The notes under the pieces were generated by a model. That model was not told the DNA's origin and did not search any database. It saw nothing but the letters and a program-made list of their open reading frames with translations. A stretch of DNA of 41,405 nucleotides from Chitinophagaceae bacterium (GTDB taxonomy: Bacteria > Bacteroidota > Bacteroidia > Chitinophagales > Chitinophagaceae), in contig CANFLL010000032.1 of the NCBI GenBank assembly GCA_947447825.1, forward strand, positions 1 through 41,405, written 5' to 3'. The position numbers and the translations under genes are program-made. This document shows, piece after piece, positions 16,846 to 26,614 of the stretch. Every line of letters begins with the position of its first letter. Within the stretch, counting starts at the first letter, position 1.

Positions 16846-16947
16846 AAACCAGTATCTATTCCGTTTAGTTAAGTGAAATTCTACATTCAAAGGAAGGTTT
16901 CGCTTTAAGCGAAGCCTTCCTTTACTAAACGGCATGAAAACCAGTAT
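16846..16947. repeat. Bulged palindromic element framed by 10-bp direct repeats
   Basis: AAACCAGTAT occurs at 16846-16855 and 16938-16947. Five bases inward on each side lies an inverted pair, CCGTTTAGT (16861-16869) and ACTAAACGG (16924-16932). Inside is a 17-bp stem (16889-16923) that stacks directly on the outer stem on its right side, leaving a 19-nt bulge on the left. It shows symmetric architecture with no coding capacity. Confidence 0.7.
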
Positions 16948-16949
16948 TT

Positions 16950-17192
16950 CTATAAGCCTTTAAGCTTTTTAGCAGCGTAGCTAATTCCAGAAGCAGCAAG
17001 CATCAAACTCATGCCGCCATCAAAAGGAACTACTGGACTACCATCGCCCGTTGGCCCATTGTTTGGAGAACCTGGCCCATTAATGCCCGGATCGTCGGCA
17101 GGTGATTGCGCTTGCACAACCACAGTTGCCAAACTGAAACCTACTATCAGCAAAACGCTTAATAGCTTGTTGTTTGTTATTATTTTTTTCAT
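16950..17192 (-). CDS. Small secreted protein with PID-CTERM-like sorting tail
   Basis: An 80-residue protein with an N-terminal signal peptide (KLLSVLLIVGFSLATVVVQAQ, cut near residue 29) and a short Pro/Gly/Asp/Asn-rich mature region. The C-terminal tripartite tail is VPFDGG (about 57-62), a hydrophobic segment (MSLMLAASGISYA) and a basic end (KKLKGL). This tail matches what I recall of the PID-CTERM protein-sorting signal found in small Bacteroidota proteins, analogous in layout to PEP-CTERM. The mature part would be only about 28-30 residues if both ends are processed. It lies 112 bp downstream of the giant T9SS protein on the same strand. Function is unknown. Confidence 0.8.
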   Translation of the reverse strand: MKKIITNNKLLSVLLIVGFSLATVVVQAQSPADDPGINGPGSPNNGPTGDGSPVVPFDGGMSLMLAASGISYAAKKLKGL

Positions 17193-17212
17193 TTTAAAAA
17201 TTTTGAAGTATA

Positions 17213-17300
17213 AAGTTGAGAGTCAAAAGTCGAAAGTTTAGTGAATAGTTATGTTTATTATTTCAAAGACTTTCGACTTATGACTTATGACTTTCGACTA
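17213..17300. repeat. AAAGTCG heptad repeats, two inverted patches
   Basis: GTTGAGAGTCAAAAGTCGAAA at 17214-17237 (words of 7 bp) faces GACTTTCGACTTATGACTT at 17268-17300. Together they form an imperfect inverted repeat between the giant gene and the PID-CTERM-like gene, possibly working as a weak terminator or processing hairpin. Confidence 0.6.
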
Positions 17301-17304
17301 TTTA

Positions 17305-20300
17305 CTAATTGACAGATAAATTTGATTGACTAACTATTGTACCGCTAGCAGTTTCTCTGATAGTTACACTGTATGTACCAGCAGCAATTGTATTGTTGAT
17401 ACTGATTGCATGACTACCATTACCACCTGTGTGGCTGATAGCAGCTTCTTGTACCTTTTGTCCTAATACATTAGTGATGCTTACTGTGTAGTTTCCAGCA
17501 GCTATATTACCAAAAGCAACGTTAAATACCTTACTTCCTTTTAGTGGGTTCGGATACAACGTAATTGGTAATTGATTATTAGTAACTGACACTTTAGCAA
17601 CATTGCTATAGCTAACTGTTCCTACTTGGCTGATTGCCTTAATGCGATAGTAAGTAGTTGCAGTTACACTGTTATCAGTTGTAGCGTAAGCAGCAGAAGC
17701 TGTGTTTTTAGCAGTAGCTTGACCAATCTTAGTAAAGCTCTTAGCATCAGTAGATTTCTCTACTTCAAATGTAGAAACACCTTTTTCTCCAACTGTATTC
17801 CAGCTAATAGTAGCAATCTTATTGCTCAAGGTTGCACTAGCTACGATGCTATTAACAGCCAAAGTGGTTGGTTTGAAAGCAAGACTGAATCTGTTCGCAA
17901 AAGAAGCCGCAACAGAAGCATCAGCAGTGAAAGATACAGTGTTTGAACCAGTAGTTAAAGCCGTAGACGTGCCTTTATAGCTATCTACCAAGTATGGAGT
18001 TAGACCATTAGAGATATAATTAGAAGCATCAACTGCTAATTGATATTCGGTAGCGCTCACTTTGCCTATTGCTAAATGTAGAACATCAGCAGAAGTTGCA
18101 GGCAATCTACCATCAATACTTAAACTCTTACCCTTGTCTTCAATTGATAGGTTATCAGCAGCATTACCAAATTTCAAGGCATCTTGTGTGCCATAAGAAT
18201 CATTGGTAAATACTGAACTGAAAGCAACAGCCACACCATCTACTCTTGTGTAGCTAATTGATGCACTATCTTTCTTCAATAATCCTACGTAAATTTTACT
18301 AGAAGGAGCAATTACACCAAACACAGCTTGTTTTGTGGAACTTGTTTGTTTTGCTGCTTCATTGAAAATTACAACAGGAGATGCACTTGAACTGTTTTGA
18401 ATGAAGAATGCTTGACCAGGCTGTATGATACCATTTGAGGTTACAGAACTGGTAGAGGTATATCCACTTACAGATGAACCTGATTGTGCATTGAAAGCAA
18501 TGTACTTACCTGTTGCGCTAGACGTTGGGTCAAGATACCAATAAGTACCATTAATTCCAGTTGAAGCACCCCAAACAGTAGTTGTGCTGCTATTTGTTGA
18601 AGTTCCAGTACCCCACATTACAGGGCTAGCATAAGGATTTGCAATCATACTAAATGCTGTGGTAGAAGTACCATTTAAAGCAGCAGCCGTTGAAAGAGTG
18701 GTTGAAGCAGCATTGTTAATTGTTCCACTAACACCAGTTGTGTTGTAAGTTACTGTTCCATAAACTAAACTACCAGTTGCTTTAAGTGTAGTAGGGTTTA
18801 CCATTCTTAAACCATAACCATAGATATTATCTATTGCTGTTTTGGCAAGATTAAAGCTTCTATCACCTCTTACTAAAACTCTATAACCTTGGAATGCATC
18901 CAAATTAGTATTTGTGGTATTAGTGATAGTTGTCCAGTTGCTAGTAGCTTTTGAATTATCAAAATAAGAAGCAGAGCTTGCACCATTGATACTATAATCT
19001 AAACCTGAACTAGCAGGAGTTGGTTGAGCAGCAGCAGCATTGGCACCATAGTAACCATCATCTGCATGAGTTGCACTAGCCCCGGTTATGAATATACCAG
19101 AACCACTAGTCATTGAACCATTGCTTTGCCAGTTACTATACATGCTTCCTGCATTGTAAACTTGAGGAGCGATGTCGCGATATGCACGGTATCCTTTAGG
19201 AATATAACGTTCAACTTGAACGCTACCAGTAATTGAACAACCAGTACATACATTACCAACTATGGCAGTATTTGCGATTGAGGTAGATTTAAGAATCAAA
19301 CCAGGAGTAGGTGTGATAACAAGATTTCCTTTAGTAACAATTAATACCCCAGTTAAACTTTGAACACCAGTTTGAATGGTAGTTGTGTGAGTTGTTGCTG
19401 GATTAATAGTCAAATTAGAAATTGTACCTGTACCGTTGATTGATGTGGAACCAGATGGAGCCCCCATAATGATGGCACCAGTTCCAGTTATTATACCATT
19501 ATTAGTAAGGTTTGAATTTGAGCTAACCGTATTAGCAGCACCTACAGAGATACTATTGCTTCCTAAAGAAATAGTACCAGCACCATTCGTTAATGAACCA
19601 CTCAATGTGAAACTTGAGTTTACATTCATTGTACCTGTGCTATTTGATAATGAACTTAAAGAAGTAACCGAAGCTGGCAAACTAAATGTACCAGAACCGG
19701 TAAATGCTATTGAAGTACCATTAACAGAAGATGCTAAATTAGGAGCAGTAGTTACCAAACTTCCACTTGTTGCAGCATAACTAGCAAAAGTTAATGTGTT
19801 AGACCCTACATTTAAGTTTCCTGTAGTGAGATTCAAACCTCCTAGCGTTGTTAAGTTCGAACCAAGAGAAACACCAAGAGTATTATTAACATTCAAAGTA
19901 GTATTTGCACCTAAAGTAAGTGTACCATTATTAGTAATTGTTTGAGCCGTTGTTCCATTCAAATTAACAACTAATGAAGATGAAGGGCTACAATTTAAGG
20001 TTGCTCCAGAAGCAACAGTAACATTACCTGTGATGCTTACTGTTCCTGTTTGAGCTAGCGTAAAGGTGCTCACATTCACGTTCAAATCATTACAAGAGAA
20101 TCCGTTTGCACCAGGCGTAGATGGATTCGTTGTTTGATTTAAAGTAATATTTCCAAAAGAGTGACCATCTATCAACAAAGCAGTTGAAGTAGTATAGTTA
20201 TAAACAAAGCTACTAGTGGTACCAAATGATACAACGTTGCGTGTACCTGCAAAGATGTCTGCCCCCTTTGTTAAAGTAAGTGTACTTCCGTTTGCAAAAA

Positions 20301-23300
20301 CTACCGAACCAATACCAGCAGTATAAGTGCTACCACCAATTGTAGAAGTACTAGAAGAACCAAAAGCATAAGTAGAACTACCTACGTTTACCGTACAACT
20401 AGAGCCACTATTAAATGTTAGCGTACTAGCATCTACGGAAACTATTGTAGAAGCACCACCAGCTGTACCAACAGTTACTGATCCGTTTATGGTTGCTGTT
20501 GATCCAGAAGCAAAAGCAACGTTTGCAGTTGTTGTAGATAATGAACCATTAATTGCAGCAATAGCTCCAGAATTGAATGTCGCATATCCATTTGGTAATG
20601 TCAAAGCTCCACCAGTATTAATAACTAAAGAGGTTCCAGCCATAAACACCAACCCTGTAGCAGTATTTGAGTGTGTTGTTAAACTACTAGTTCCATCAAT
20701 ATATACATCACCAGTTGTTGAAGCACCTGTTTTTCCTCCATTATCACCGTTGATTGTGATTGTTGAAGTAGAAGAAGTAGAAGCAGACATCGTTACTTGA
20801 GCGCCATTAATAATTCGCAATTGTCCAATAGATAAGTTATTGCTATATTTCAATGTAACTGCTCCAGTAGTAGGTGTAGTTCCACCAATGTTAGTTCCAT
20901 TAACTTCATAAATATCTGTAGAGTTAATGCCAGAAGGTGTTGTACCAGTACCATTTAAAGCAGTATTCCACAAAGTAGTAGCTCCAGTACCCCAACCAGT
21001 TCCATTTTGAACATTACCTGGTGTACCTACCCAATAGTAAGTAGTTGGCTTTTTGATGGTAATAGAACTAGAAGTAACAGGCGTTAAAGAGCCTGAAGTA
21101 AAGGTGATAGTACCAGTTATATCAGTAGCATTACGATTAATAGCTGTGATACCCGTAAAGGTAGCAGCACCACTACTAGCAGCAGCAGTTGTAACACCAC
21201 CCAATGTGAAGTTTAATCCAGTAGCTACCGCAGCAGTAATTGTTGCAGTACTAGTAGTAACGGTATTGCCATAAGCATCCTGAACTACAACAACAGGAGA
21301 CGTAGTAAGCAACACCCCATCTAAACTATTTGAAGCGACTGGCTGAGTAGTAATAGCTAATTTACTTGCAGTACCAGCACCTACAGATTGCGTAATTGTT
21401 CTGGTAGTGTATCCTGTTGCAGCTACTGTGATAGTAACCGTTCCTGCTGTTCTTAAAGCAGTAGAGTGAGTTCCACTATTTGGAATAATGGTAATACCTG
21501 TAGAAGTCACTGTGTAATCTGTATTTTTTGTAAGTACAGTTCCAGCATAAGTAATAGAACCAGTACTCAACAACACACTCTGCCATGTAGCATCATAACT
21601 ACTAAGTGTGTATGGTATTGTATAGTTACCACCAACAGTTGCTCCCGAAGCTGTACCGAATGTTGGTGCAGGATTACTAACAGTTAAGTTACCGATAGCA
21701 AAATCACCAAGAGCAGAGAAGGTAGTTGTAGAAGAAATGCTACCTATAACATTTGCAGAACCCGTTCCACCTAAGTTAGTCCAGTTACCACCACCAATAG
21801 ATTGAGCTACTCTTAAGTTAGTAGCATCAGCCAATGAAATGGTATTGTCATCATCATTTGCAGAATAACTCAACGTAATAGAACCATTGGTTATTGTGTT
21901 TGAAGCTGCAGAAATTGTGTAATATCTTGAAGTAGAAACACCCCCTAATGTACCTCTATTATGATTTGCATTACCAACAGTTGGCACAACGGTATAAGCT
22001 GTAGCTGTGGCAGTGCCTTGTGTGAAGTTTAAAGTCAAAGGCAAATATTCGCTATTCATACCCACAGGGAAACTCAAAGTTTGTGCAAGTGAATTAGCAG
22101 CAGAATATAGTTTAACAGGTCCTGCAATGTAGTTAGTTGCACTCCAAGTAGGTTGCGTTACACCACTGTTTATTGTTAATACCGCAGTGTTAGCAGCAGC
22201 AGTTAATACAGTGCTAGTTTGAGCATACGTATTTGTTACAGTTAATGCATTAGACAAGGTAATACCTGCTGCATTAGACAATGACAAGCCATATACAGAA
22301 CTAAGTGAAGAACTATTGCCAGTAGTTTGTGCAGCAGCACTTACATAAGTGTAAGCAACAACATCTGTGAAAGTTGATGTTCCAGATGGAGCAGTTGTAC
22401 CTGATGTTCCGGCAGTTGTAACAGTGTAGATGTTTCCACCACTTGTTATTTGCTGACCAAGCACATAAACAGTACTAGCAGCCCAAGCAGTAGGCGCAAC
22501 AAAAGTGTATGTTGAAACTGTGCTATTTAAGTTATTACCACCTGTAGTTGCGATAGCTCCCAAACCAGTAGAGCTACCCAATTTAATTTGCGCACCAGCA
22601 GTAGCAGCAGTATTAAAATTGAATGAACCACCACCAGTTATTGTTTGACCAGCAGTGCGTAAATCAGCAATGTAACCAACGTTTAATTGACCACCAGCAT
22701 CAACTACTACACCAGCAACTTTACCATTACCAGCACCACCAGCAACGATGCTACTATTAGCAACGAAGTTGGTACCATTAGGATAAAATTCTGGAATGTT
22801 TAAAACACCCGTACTACCAATATGAAGGAATGAACCTGTGCCAGCACTACCATTATTTGCAATGCTTGTACCTAAACTCATATATCCATTTGCACTTCCT
22901 GCTGCGGATGCGTTAGCGTCGTAAACAGCACCAGAAATTAAACCTGTATTAAATGTTAGTGTACCATTTACATTTAGTGTAAAGTTGATAGGATTGATGT
23001 TCGAGTTAGCACCAGTATAAGGACTAAGTACGCATTCTTGATCCATTGTTACTGTTGCTCCATTATCAATGGTGATGGTACCAGTAGTAACGTTAACGCC
23101 ACCACTTGCATTATCAAGACCTAAGGCAACAGCCGTTCCTTTATTAGCAGAACCTTTGTAGTGTAATGTTACATCGGTAGCTATTTCAAGTGTGGAGCCA
23201 GAAGCATAAACCAACAATTTGTTCATGTCAATAGCACCTTTTCCTGAGTGACCAGCTATGTGAGAAGGATAATCATCAATAATTGTTGTTCCTGCATTTG

Positions 23301-26088
23301 CGGTGAATATTTCAATACCATTAGTAGTTCCACCTGTATTCGTGTTACCAATTACTCCGTTAGCAGAAACTTTAACTGAGGTACCAAACACTATTACCAC
23401 ATTTTTTTGAGAAGCTGCCAATGTTCCATCAATTCCTTTCAATGTACCCTTAACTACATACAAATTATTTGCAGATGCTGTTGTGCTAGAATTTGTTGTT
23501 GAAGTTACTAATGCAGAATTAGATGGTTCAGCCGTGTTTGTAACGGTAACAGAATAACCACCTGCAATCCATACATTATTGGCAGATCCAGGAGAAGAAG
23601 TTGTTGCTGTTAAAGCAGTACCATTCCAAGTACTCCAAGTAGTTGTTCCACTATAATTACCTGTTCCAGTGCTAACAAAATCTCCAGAAGTTAATGAACT
23701 GATTGGGAATGCCATAGCTGTTACACTAGTTACTGCACTCCAAACACTTCCGTGTCTCACATAAACTGCGTAGTTATAGTTAGTAAAGTCTGACAAACTA
23801 GTAACGGTTACGCCAGCGCCAGTGCCCTTATAAACTACAAAACCGCCATTACCATCTGATGAAGAACCAAATGCTGCATTAGCAGTATAGGCACTTCCAT
23901 TTCCTGTAGGGGCTACAATAGTTCCTGTAGAAGCAAGTACTAAAACTTCATCCCAATAATTAGACTGCGTTCCATTAAAGCTTGGGTTTGTCCATGCTAG
24001 CACACTCTGTCCGGATGCATTACTAGCTGAAAAAGCAGTTACAGGTTGCACGCCAGTTGTGGCACTTGTTGATGTGCCTGTTGCAGCCGAAGTGTATTGG
24101 CTACCACTGTATGCAAATACTTGATAATAATAAGTAGTTCCACTAGTAAGCCCAGTTACTTCTACATTACTACCAGTACCCGCAGCTACCAAATAGTAAG
24201 TGTTGCCACCATAAGAATAAGTGGTTGCACTACCCAAAGCAGCATTTGCACCAGTGTAGCTACTTGCAGCACCAGAAGGCACAATAGCAGCACTTGAAGT
24301 ACTTGCAAAAACTAAGATGTTAGTGCTAACTGTTCCCCAAGTAATATTTTGTCTTGTATCTGAGTTATTAGCAACAGCTAAAGAAGTAGGAGTAGAAAGA
24401 TTGGAAACTAATCCACTTAATGTAACCGTTTGGTTAGCGATACCTACAGATGAAATAGTTAATTTGTCACTGGTAAATGGACTATTAGACGCTAAAAGAG
24501 AAGCTTTTAAACGAACAAAAACCTGATTACCGCCAGAGATGCTACTGCTTATAACAGAAGATGCTGGAGTGAAAGTAAGTGAGCTTCCCCAATTTGTAGA
24601 ACCATCTTTAGAAATTTCCCAGTTACTACTATTAGAAACAGTTACGGTAACTGGATTGCTGATTGCACCAGAGTTTACGTAAAAAGATTGCGAAGCAGAA
24701 GGTCCTGATGTACTTTGAACATAAGAAAAACCCGACATTGCTGTCAATGGTGTAATTGGTGCAGTTAGTGTATTAGAGGCAGTAACATTTACTATAGGCG
24801 TGGTCATTATATAGTAATTGTCAAAAATATTAGTGTTAGAAGAGGCTGTAACTTGATGAAAGCCGAAGCTCGTCATAGCACTTCCTGTATAGGTAGCATC
24901 AGCTGATGATGATGCCGTTGCAAGCATGGTAGCTATTGTTGGGTCGATAGTTGCTGTACCCACAACTCCAGATGTGATGTCCGCATGAGAAAGATAGTTA
25001 CCAGCAGATAGTGTCCATATTTTAGTAAACGGATTGTAAGTCACTTTAACACTCACAAAATCTTGCGCTCCTGTTACGCTCGCTATTTGAGCTAAACTTG
25101 TAACAGAACTAGTTGTTAAACCAGAAGTATAATAACCCAACTGAATAGTATTGTAAGTAGTTCCTGGAATGATTGAAACAACATAGCCATTTCCAGTTGT
25201 AAAATTACTACTGGTTGCCGCCAATACCTGAGATATACGAGTTCCAGAGGAAAGTGGTGTTGTACTTTTTGCAGCCCTGATAGTACCATACCAAGTAACT
25301 AAGCCCGTATTATTGGCCAAAGTTGAAGTGAATGGAGAAACTACAGAAGAAGCATTTGTTGGAAAAGAAGCATAAACATAATCAACCGAAGGATTCCCCG
25401 CAACAGCTATTGCCGTTCCGTTTAATAAAATAGATGCACTTGTTCCTGTTGCAGAACCAGTGTATGTAACTGAGGGAGTTCCTCCTGCAGTAATAGTTGG
25501 TGTTGAAGTAGCAGTTCTTGTAAAATTATCAAAAAAGTAAACTGAGTTAACCACACCAGCACCAGAAGTGTAAGTACCACTGTTAGTGAGGCTTCCTGTT
25601 AGGTTAATTGTTCCAGAAGCAGTCATATCGAGTGTGCCTCCCGACTGAATTGTTATAGACGCTGCATTTAGCACACCACTTGCACCAAGGGTTATTTTGC
25701 CCCCACTTGCAATGGTTATTGCACCTATTGTATTTACAACTGATGCATTAATGGTAATAGCATTGCTAACCGTCACACTATTTCCGGCAGCAGGTAACGT
25801 TCCTACACCAGACGTTGACCAAGGAGTTGATCCCGAAGTGGTCGTATTCCAATCTCCAGTAGCAACAGTGGTACTCTGTGCCATTGCGCTCATCGCACCA
25901 ACAGCAAAGAGAAAGATTAGGCTGAATATCTTGTACCAGCCATTCGTGTACTTGTTCTTTTTCATACTTGTTTTTTTGTTATAATCAATAATAGATTCAG
26001 GGGTAACGCCTACTTTATTGGACAAACTTTCGTTTGCCAAAACAGTAAGTTGTGTAGCGGGTGTAAAATTGTTAATCGTGTTCATCAT
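17305..26088 (-). CDS. Giant T9SS-sorted surface protein (2,927 aa)
   Basis: A very large Ser/Thr/Gly/Ala/Asn-rich secreted protein. A signal peptide (YKIFSLIFLFAVGAMSAMAQ) lies at about residues 51-71, so the real start may be the ATG at 25965 (MKKNKYTNGWYKIF); the upstream 41 residues would otherwise be an unusual leader. Then come parallel-beta-like GSGTLTLNSG rungs. Two tandem fibronectin-III-like modules (about 565-680 and 680-800) share a distinctive LVFAST/LVLAST...YTGANAALGS/YTANAAFGS core. Invasin-like modules follow at about 1470-1680, then more beta-strand repeats. A VERYIPKGYRAYRDIAP segment lies near 2291, a beta-sandwich follows, and a type A sorting domain (LYPNPLKGSKVFNV onward, about 2846-2927) ends the protein. 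It probably acts as an adhesin or matrix component. No catalytic motif was found. Confidence 0.88.
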   Translation of the reverse strand: MMNTINNFTPATQLTVLANESLSNKVGVTPESIIDYNKKTSMKKNKYTNGWYKIFSLIFLFAVGAMSAMAQSTTVATGDWNTTTSGSTPWSTSGVGTLPAAGNSVTVSNAITINASVVNTIGAITIASGGKITLGASGVLNAASITIQSGGTLDMTASGTINLTGSLTNSGTYTSGAGVVNSVYFFDNFTRTATSTPTITAGGTPSVTYTGSATGTSASILLNGTAIAVAGNPSVDYVYASFPTNASSVVSPFTSTLANNTGLVTWYGTIRAAKSTTPLSSGTRISQVLAATSSNFTTGNGYVVSIIPGTTYNTIQLGYYTSGLTTSSVTSLAQIASVTGAQDFVSVKVTYNPFTKIWTLSAGNYLSHADITSGVVGTATIDPTIATMLATASSSADATYTGSAMTSFGFHQVTASSNTNIFDNYYIMTTPIVNVTASNTLTAPITPLTAMSGFSYVQSTSGPSASQSFYVNSGAISNPVTVTVSNSSNWEISKDGSTNWGSSLTFTPASSVISSSISGGNQVFVRLKASLLASNSPFTSDKLTISSVGIANQTVTLSGLVSNLSTPTSLAVANNSDTRQNITWGTVSTNILVFASTSSAAIVPSGAASSYTGANAALGSATTYSYGGNTYYLVAAGTGSNVEVTGLTSGTTYYYQVFAYSGSQYTSAATGTSTSATTGVQPVTAFSASNASGQSVLAWTNPSFNGTQSNYWDEVLVLASTGTIVAPTGNGSAYTANAAFGSSSDGNGGFVVYKGTGAGVTVTSLSDFTNYNYAVYVRHGSVWSAVTSVTAMAFPISSLTSGDFVSTGTGNYSGTTTWSTWNGTALTATTSSPGSANNVWIAGGYSVTVTNTAEPSNSALVTSTTNSSTTASANNLYVVKGTLKGIDGTLAASQKNVVIVFGTSVKVSANGVIGNTNTGGTTNGIEIFTANAGTTIIDDYPSHIAGHSGKGAIDMNKLLVYASGSTLEIATDVTLHYKGSANKGTAVALGLDNASGGVNVTTGTITIDNGATVTMDQECVLSPYTGANSNINPINFTLNVNGTLTFNTGLISGAVYDANASAAGSANGYMSLGTSIANNGSAGTGSFLHIGSTGVLNIPEFYPNGTNFVANSSIVAGGAGNGKVAGVVVDAGGQLNVGYIADLRTAGQTITGGGSFNFNTAATAGAQIKLGSSTGLGAIATTGGNNLNSTVSTYTFVAPTAWAASTVYVLGQQITSGGNIYTVTTAGTSGTTAPSGTSTFTDVVAYTYVSAAAQTTGNSSSLSSVYGLSLSNAAGITLSNALTVTNTYAQTSTVLTAAANTAVLTINSGVTQPTWSATNYIAGPVKLYSAANSLAQTLSFPVGMNSEYLPLTLNFTQGTATATAYTVVPTVGNANHNRGTLGGVSTSRYYTISAASNTITNGSITLSYSANDDDNTISLADATNLRVAQSIGGGNWTNLGGTGSANVIGSISSTTTFSALGDFAIGNLTVSNPAPTFGTASGATVGGNYTIPYTLSSYDATWQSVLLSTGSITYAGTVLTKNTDYTVTSTGITIIPNSGTHSTALRTAGTVTITVAATGYTTRTITQSVGAGTASKLAITTQPVASNSLDGVLLTTSPVVVVQDAYGNTVTTSTATITAAVATGLNFTLGGVTTAAASSGAATFTGITAINRNATDITGTITFTSGSLTPVTSSSITIKKPTTYYWVGTPGNVQNGTGWGTGATTLWNTALNGTGTTPSGINSTDIYEVNGTNIGGTTPTTGAVTLKYSNNLSIGQLRIINGAQVTMSASTSSTSTITINGDNGGKTGASTTGDVYIDGTSSLTTHSNTATGLVFMAGTSLVINTGGALTLPNGYATFNSGAIAAINGSLSTTTANVAFASGSTATINGSVTVGTAGGASTIVSVDASTLTFNSGSSCTVNVGSSTYAFGSSSTSTIGGSTYTAGIGSVVFANGSTLTLTKGADIFAGTRNVVSFGTTSSFVYNYTTSTALLIDGHSFGNITLNQTTNPSTPGANGFSCNDLNVNVSTFTLAQTGTVSITGNVTVASGATLNCSPSSSLVVNLNGTTAQTITNNGTLTLGANTTLNVNNTLGVSLGSNLTTLGGLNLTTGNLNVGSNTLTFASYAATSGSLVTTAPNLASSVNGTSIAFTGSGTFSLPASVTSLSSLSNSTGTMNVNSSFTLSGSLTNGAGTISLGSNSISVGAANTVSSNSNLTNNGIITGTGAIIMGAPSGSTSINGTGTISNLTINPATTHTTTIQTGVQSLTGVLIVTKGNLVITPTPGLILKSTSIANTAIVGNVCTGCSITGSVQVERYIPKGYRAYRDIAPQVYNAGSMYSNWQSNGSMTSGSGIFITGASATHADDGYYGANAAAAQPTPASSGLDYSINGASSASYFDNSKATSNWTTITNTTNTNLDAFQGYRVLVRGDRSFNLAKTAIDNIYGYGLRMVNPTTLKATGSLVYGTVTYNTTGVSGTINNAASTTLSTAAALNGTSTTAFSMIANPYASPVMWGTGTSTNSSTTTVWGASTGINGTYWYLDPTSSATGKYIAFNAQSGSSVSGYTSTSSVTSNGIIQPGQAFFIQNSSSASPVVIFNEAAKQTSSTKQAVFGVIAPSSKIYVGLLKKDSASISYTRVDGVAVAFSSVFTNDSYGTQDALKFGNAADNLSIEDKGKSLSIDGRLPATSADVLHLAIGKVSATEYQLAVDASNYISNGLTPYLVDSYKGTSTALTTGSNTVSFTADASVAASFANRFSLAFKPTTLAVNSIVASATLSNKIATISWNTVGEKGVSTFEVEKSTDAKSFTKIGQATAKNTASAAYATTDNSVTATTYYRIKAISQVGTVSYSNVAKVSVTNNQLPITLYPNPLKGSKVFNVAFGNIAAGNYTVSITNVLGQKVQEAAISHTGGNGSHAISINNTIAAGTYSVTIRETASGTIVSQSNLSVN

Positions 26089-26209
26089 TATTTAGCAAGC
26101 TTTTCAAGCAATCATTTCAATAAGCAAAGCGCATTAAAAAGGGGATTCCCCACCTATTGAATGTGTGAAATTATAGGGCTATTTTATTATTTAAAAAAAA
26201 ATCTACGGC

Positions 26210-26227
26210 ATCGTTACCGGTAACGAT
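26210..26227. promoter_or_regulatory. Perfect LacI-type palindrome upstream of the giant protein
   Basis: ATCGTTACCGGTAACGAT is self-complementary over all 18 positions with a central CG, the form expected for a LacI-family operator. It lies 122 bp upstream of the 26088 start and 245 bp upstream of the 25965 start. A 15/18 relative stands before the lyase cluster. Confidence 0.6.
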
Positions 26228-26404
26228 AGCATTTATTGTATTTGTTCTTCAACCCCTTTTTGACCCTTTTAAGTGTAATTTTTACACGTTTTTTCTAATG
26301 AGGTTTGATTTTAATAAGTGTTCATAAAATTTTCACTTTTAAGGTGCATTGATATGCGTCTCTACATCTATCAATTAATTTGTCCTTTTTTCGCTTCATA
26401 CATT

Positions 26405-26614
26405 CCAAATATGTCTTCACATATACCAAATATGACTTCACATATACCAAATACGTCTTCACACATACCAAATATGTCTTCACACATACCAAATACGTCT
26501 TCACACATACCAAATACGTCTTCACATATACCAAATATGTCTTCACACATACCAAATACGTCTTCACATATACCAAATACGTCCTCACATATACCAAATA
26601 TGTCTTCACATATA
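26405..26614. repeat. 21-bp tandem array, 10 units
   Basis: Ten uninterrupted units from 26405, each CCAAATAyGTCTTCACAyAT plus a final A. They differ only at a few pyrimidine positions (C/T at unit positions 8 and 18) and one GTC to GAC change. It is the most homogeneous array in the window, implying recent expansion or active homogenisation. In every frame it reads as heptapeptide repeats such as SSHIPNM. Confidence 0.95.

Larger units (their letters stand above)
16424..16949. other. Intergenic region between the PID-CTERM-like gene and the sigma gene
   Basis: I support no gene in this 526-bp stretch. It contains CACAAAG-type repeat debris (16540-16590), two 21-bp units (16682-16723), a minus-strand terminator hairpin (16804-16829) and a bulged long hairpin framed by direct repeats (16846-16947). 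Confidence 0.6.

Noticed and set aside
16427-16935. Minus-strand small ORFs between the sigma and PID-CTERM-like genes
   Set aside because: They run through repeat debris and hairpins, and show no conserved or protein-like pattern.
16846-16947. Integron attC site
   Set aside because: The arms do not match the RYYYAAC/GTTRRRY core sites, and no integrase or cassette structure is present.
19436-24526. Plus-strand ORFs inside the giant gene
   Set aside because: They are antisense shadows created by the Ser/Thr/Gly/Ala/Val-rich codons of the 2,927-aa protein.
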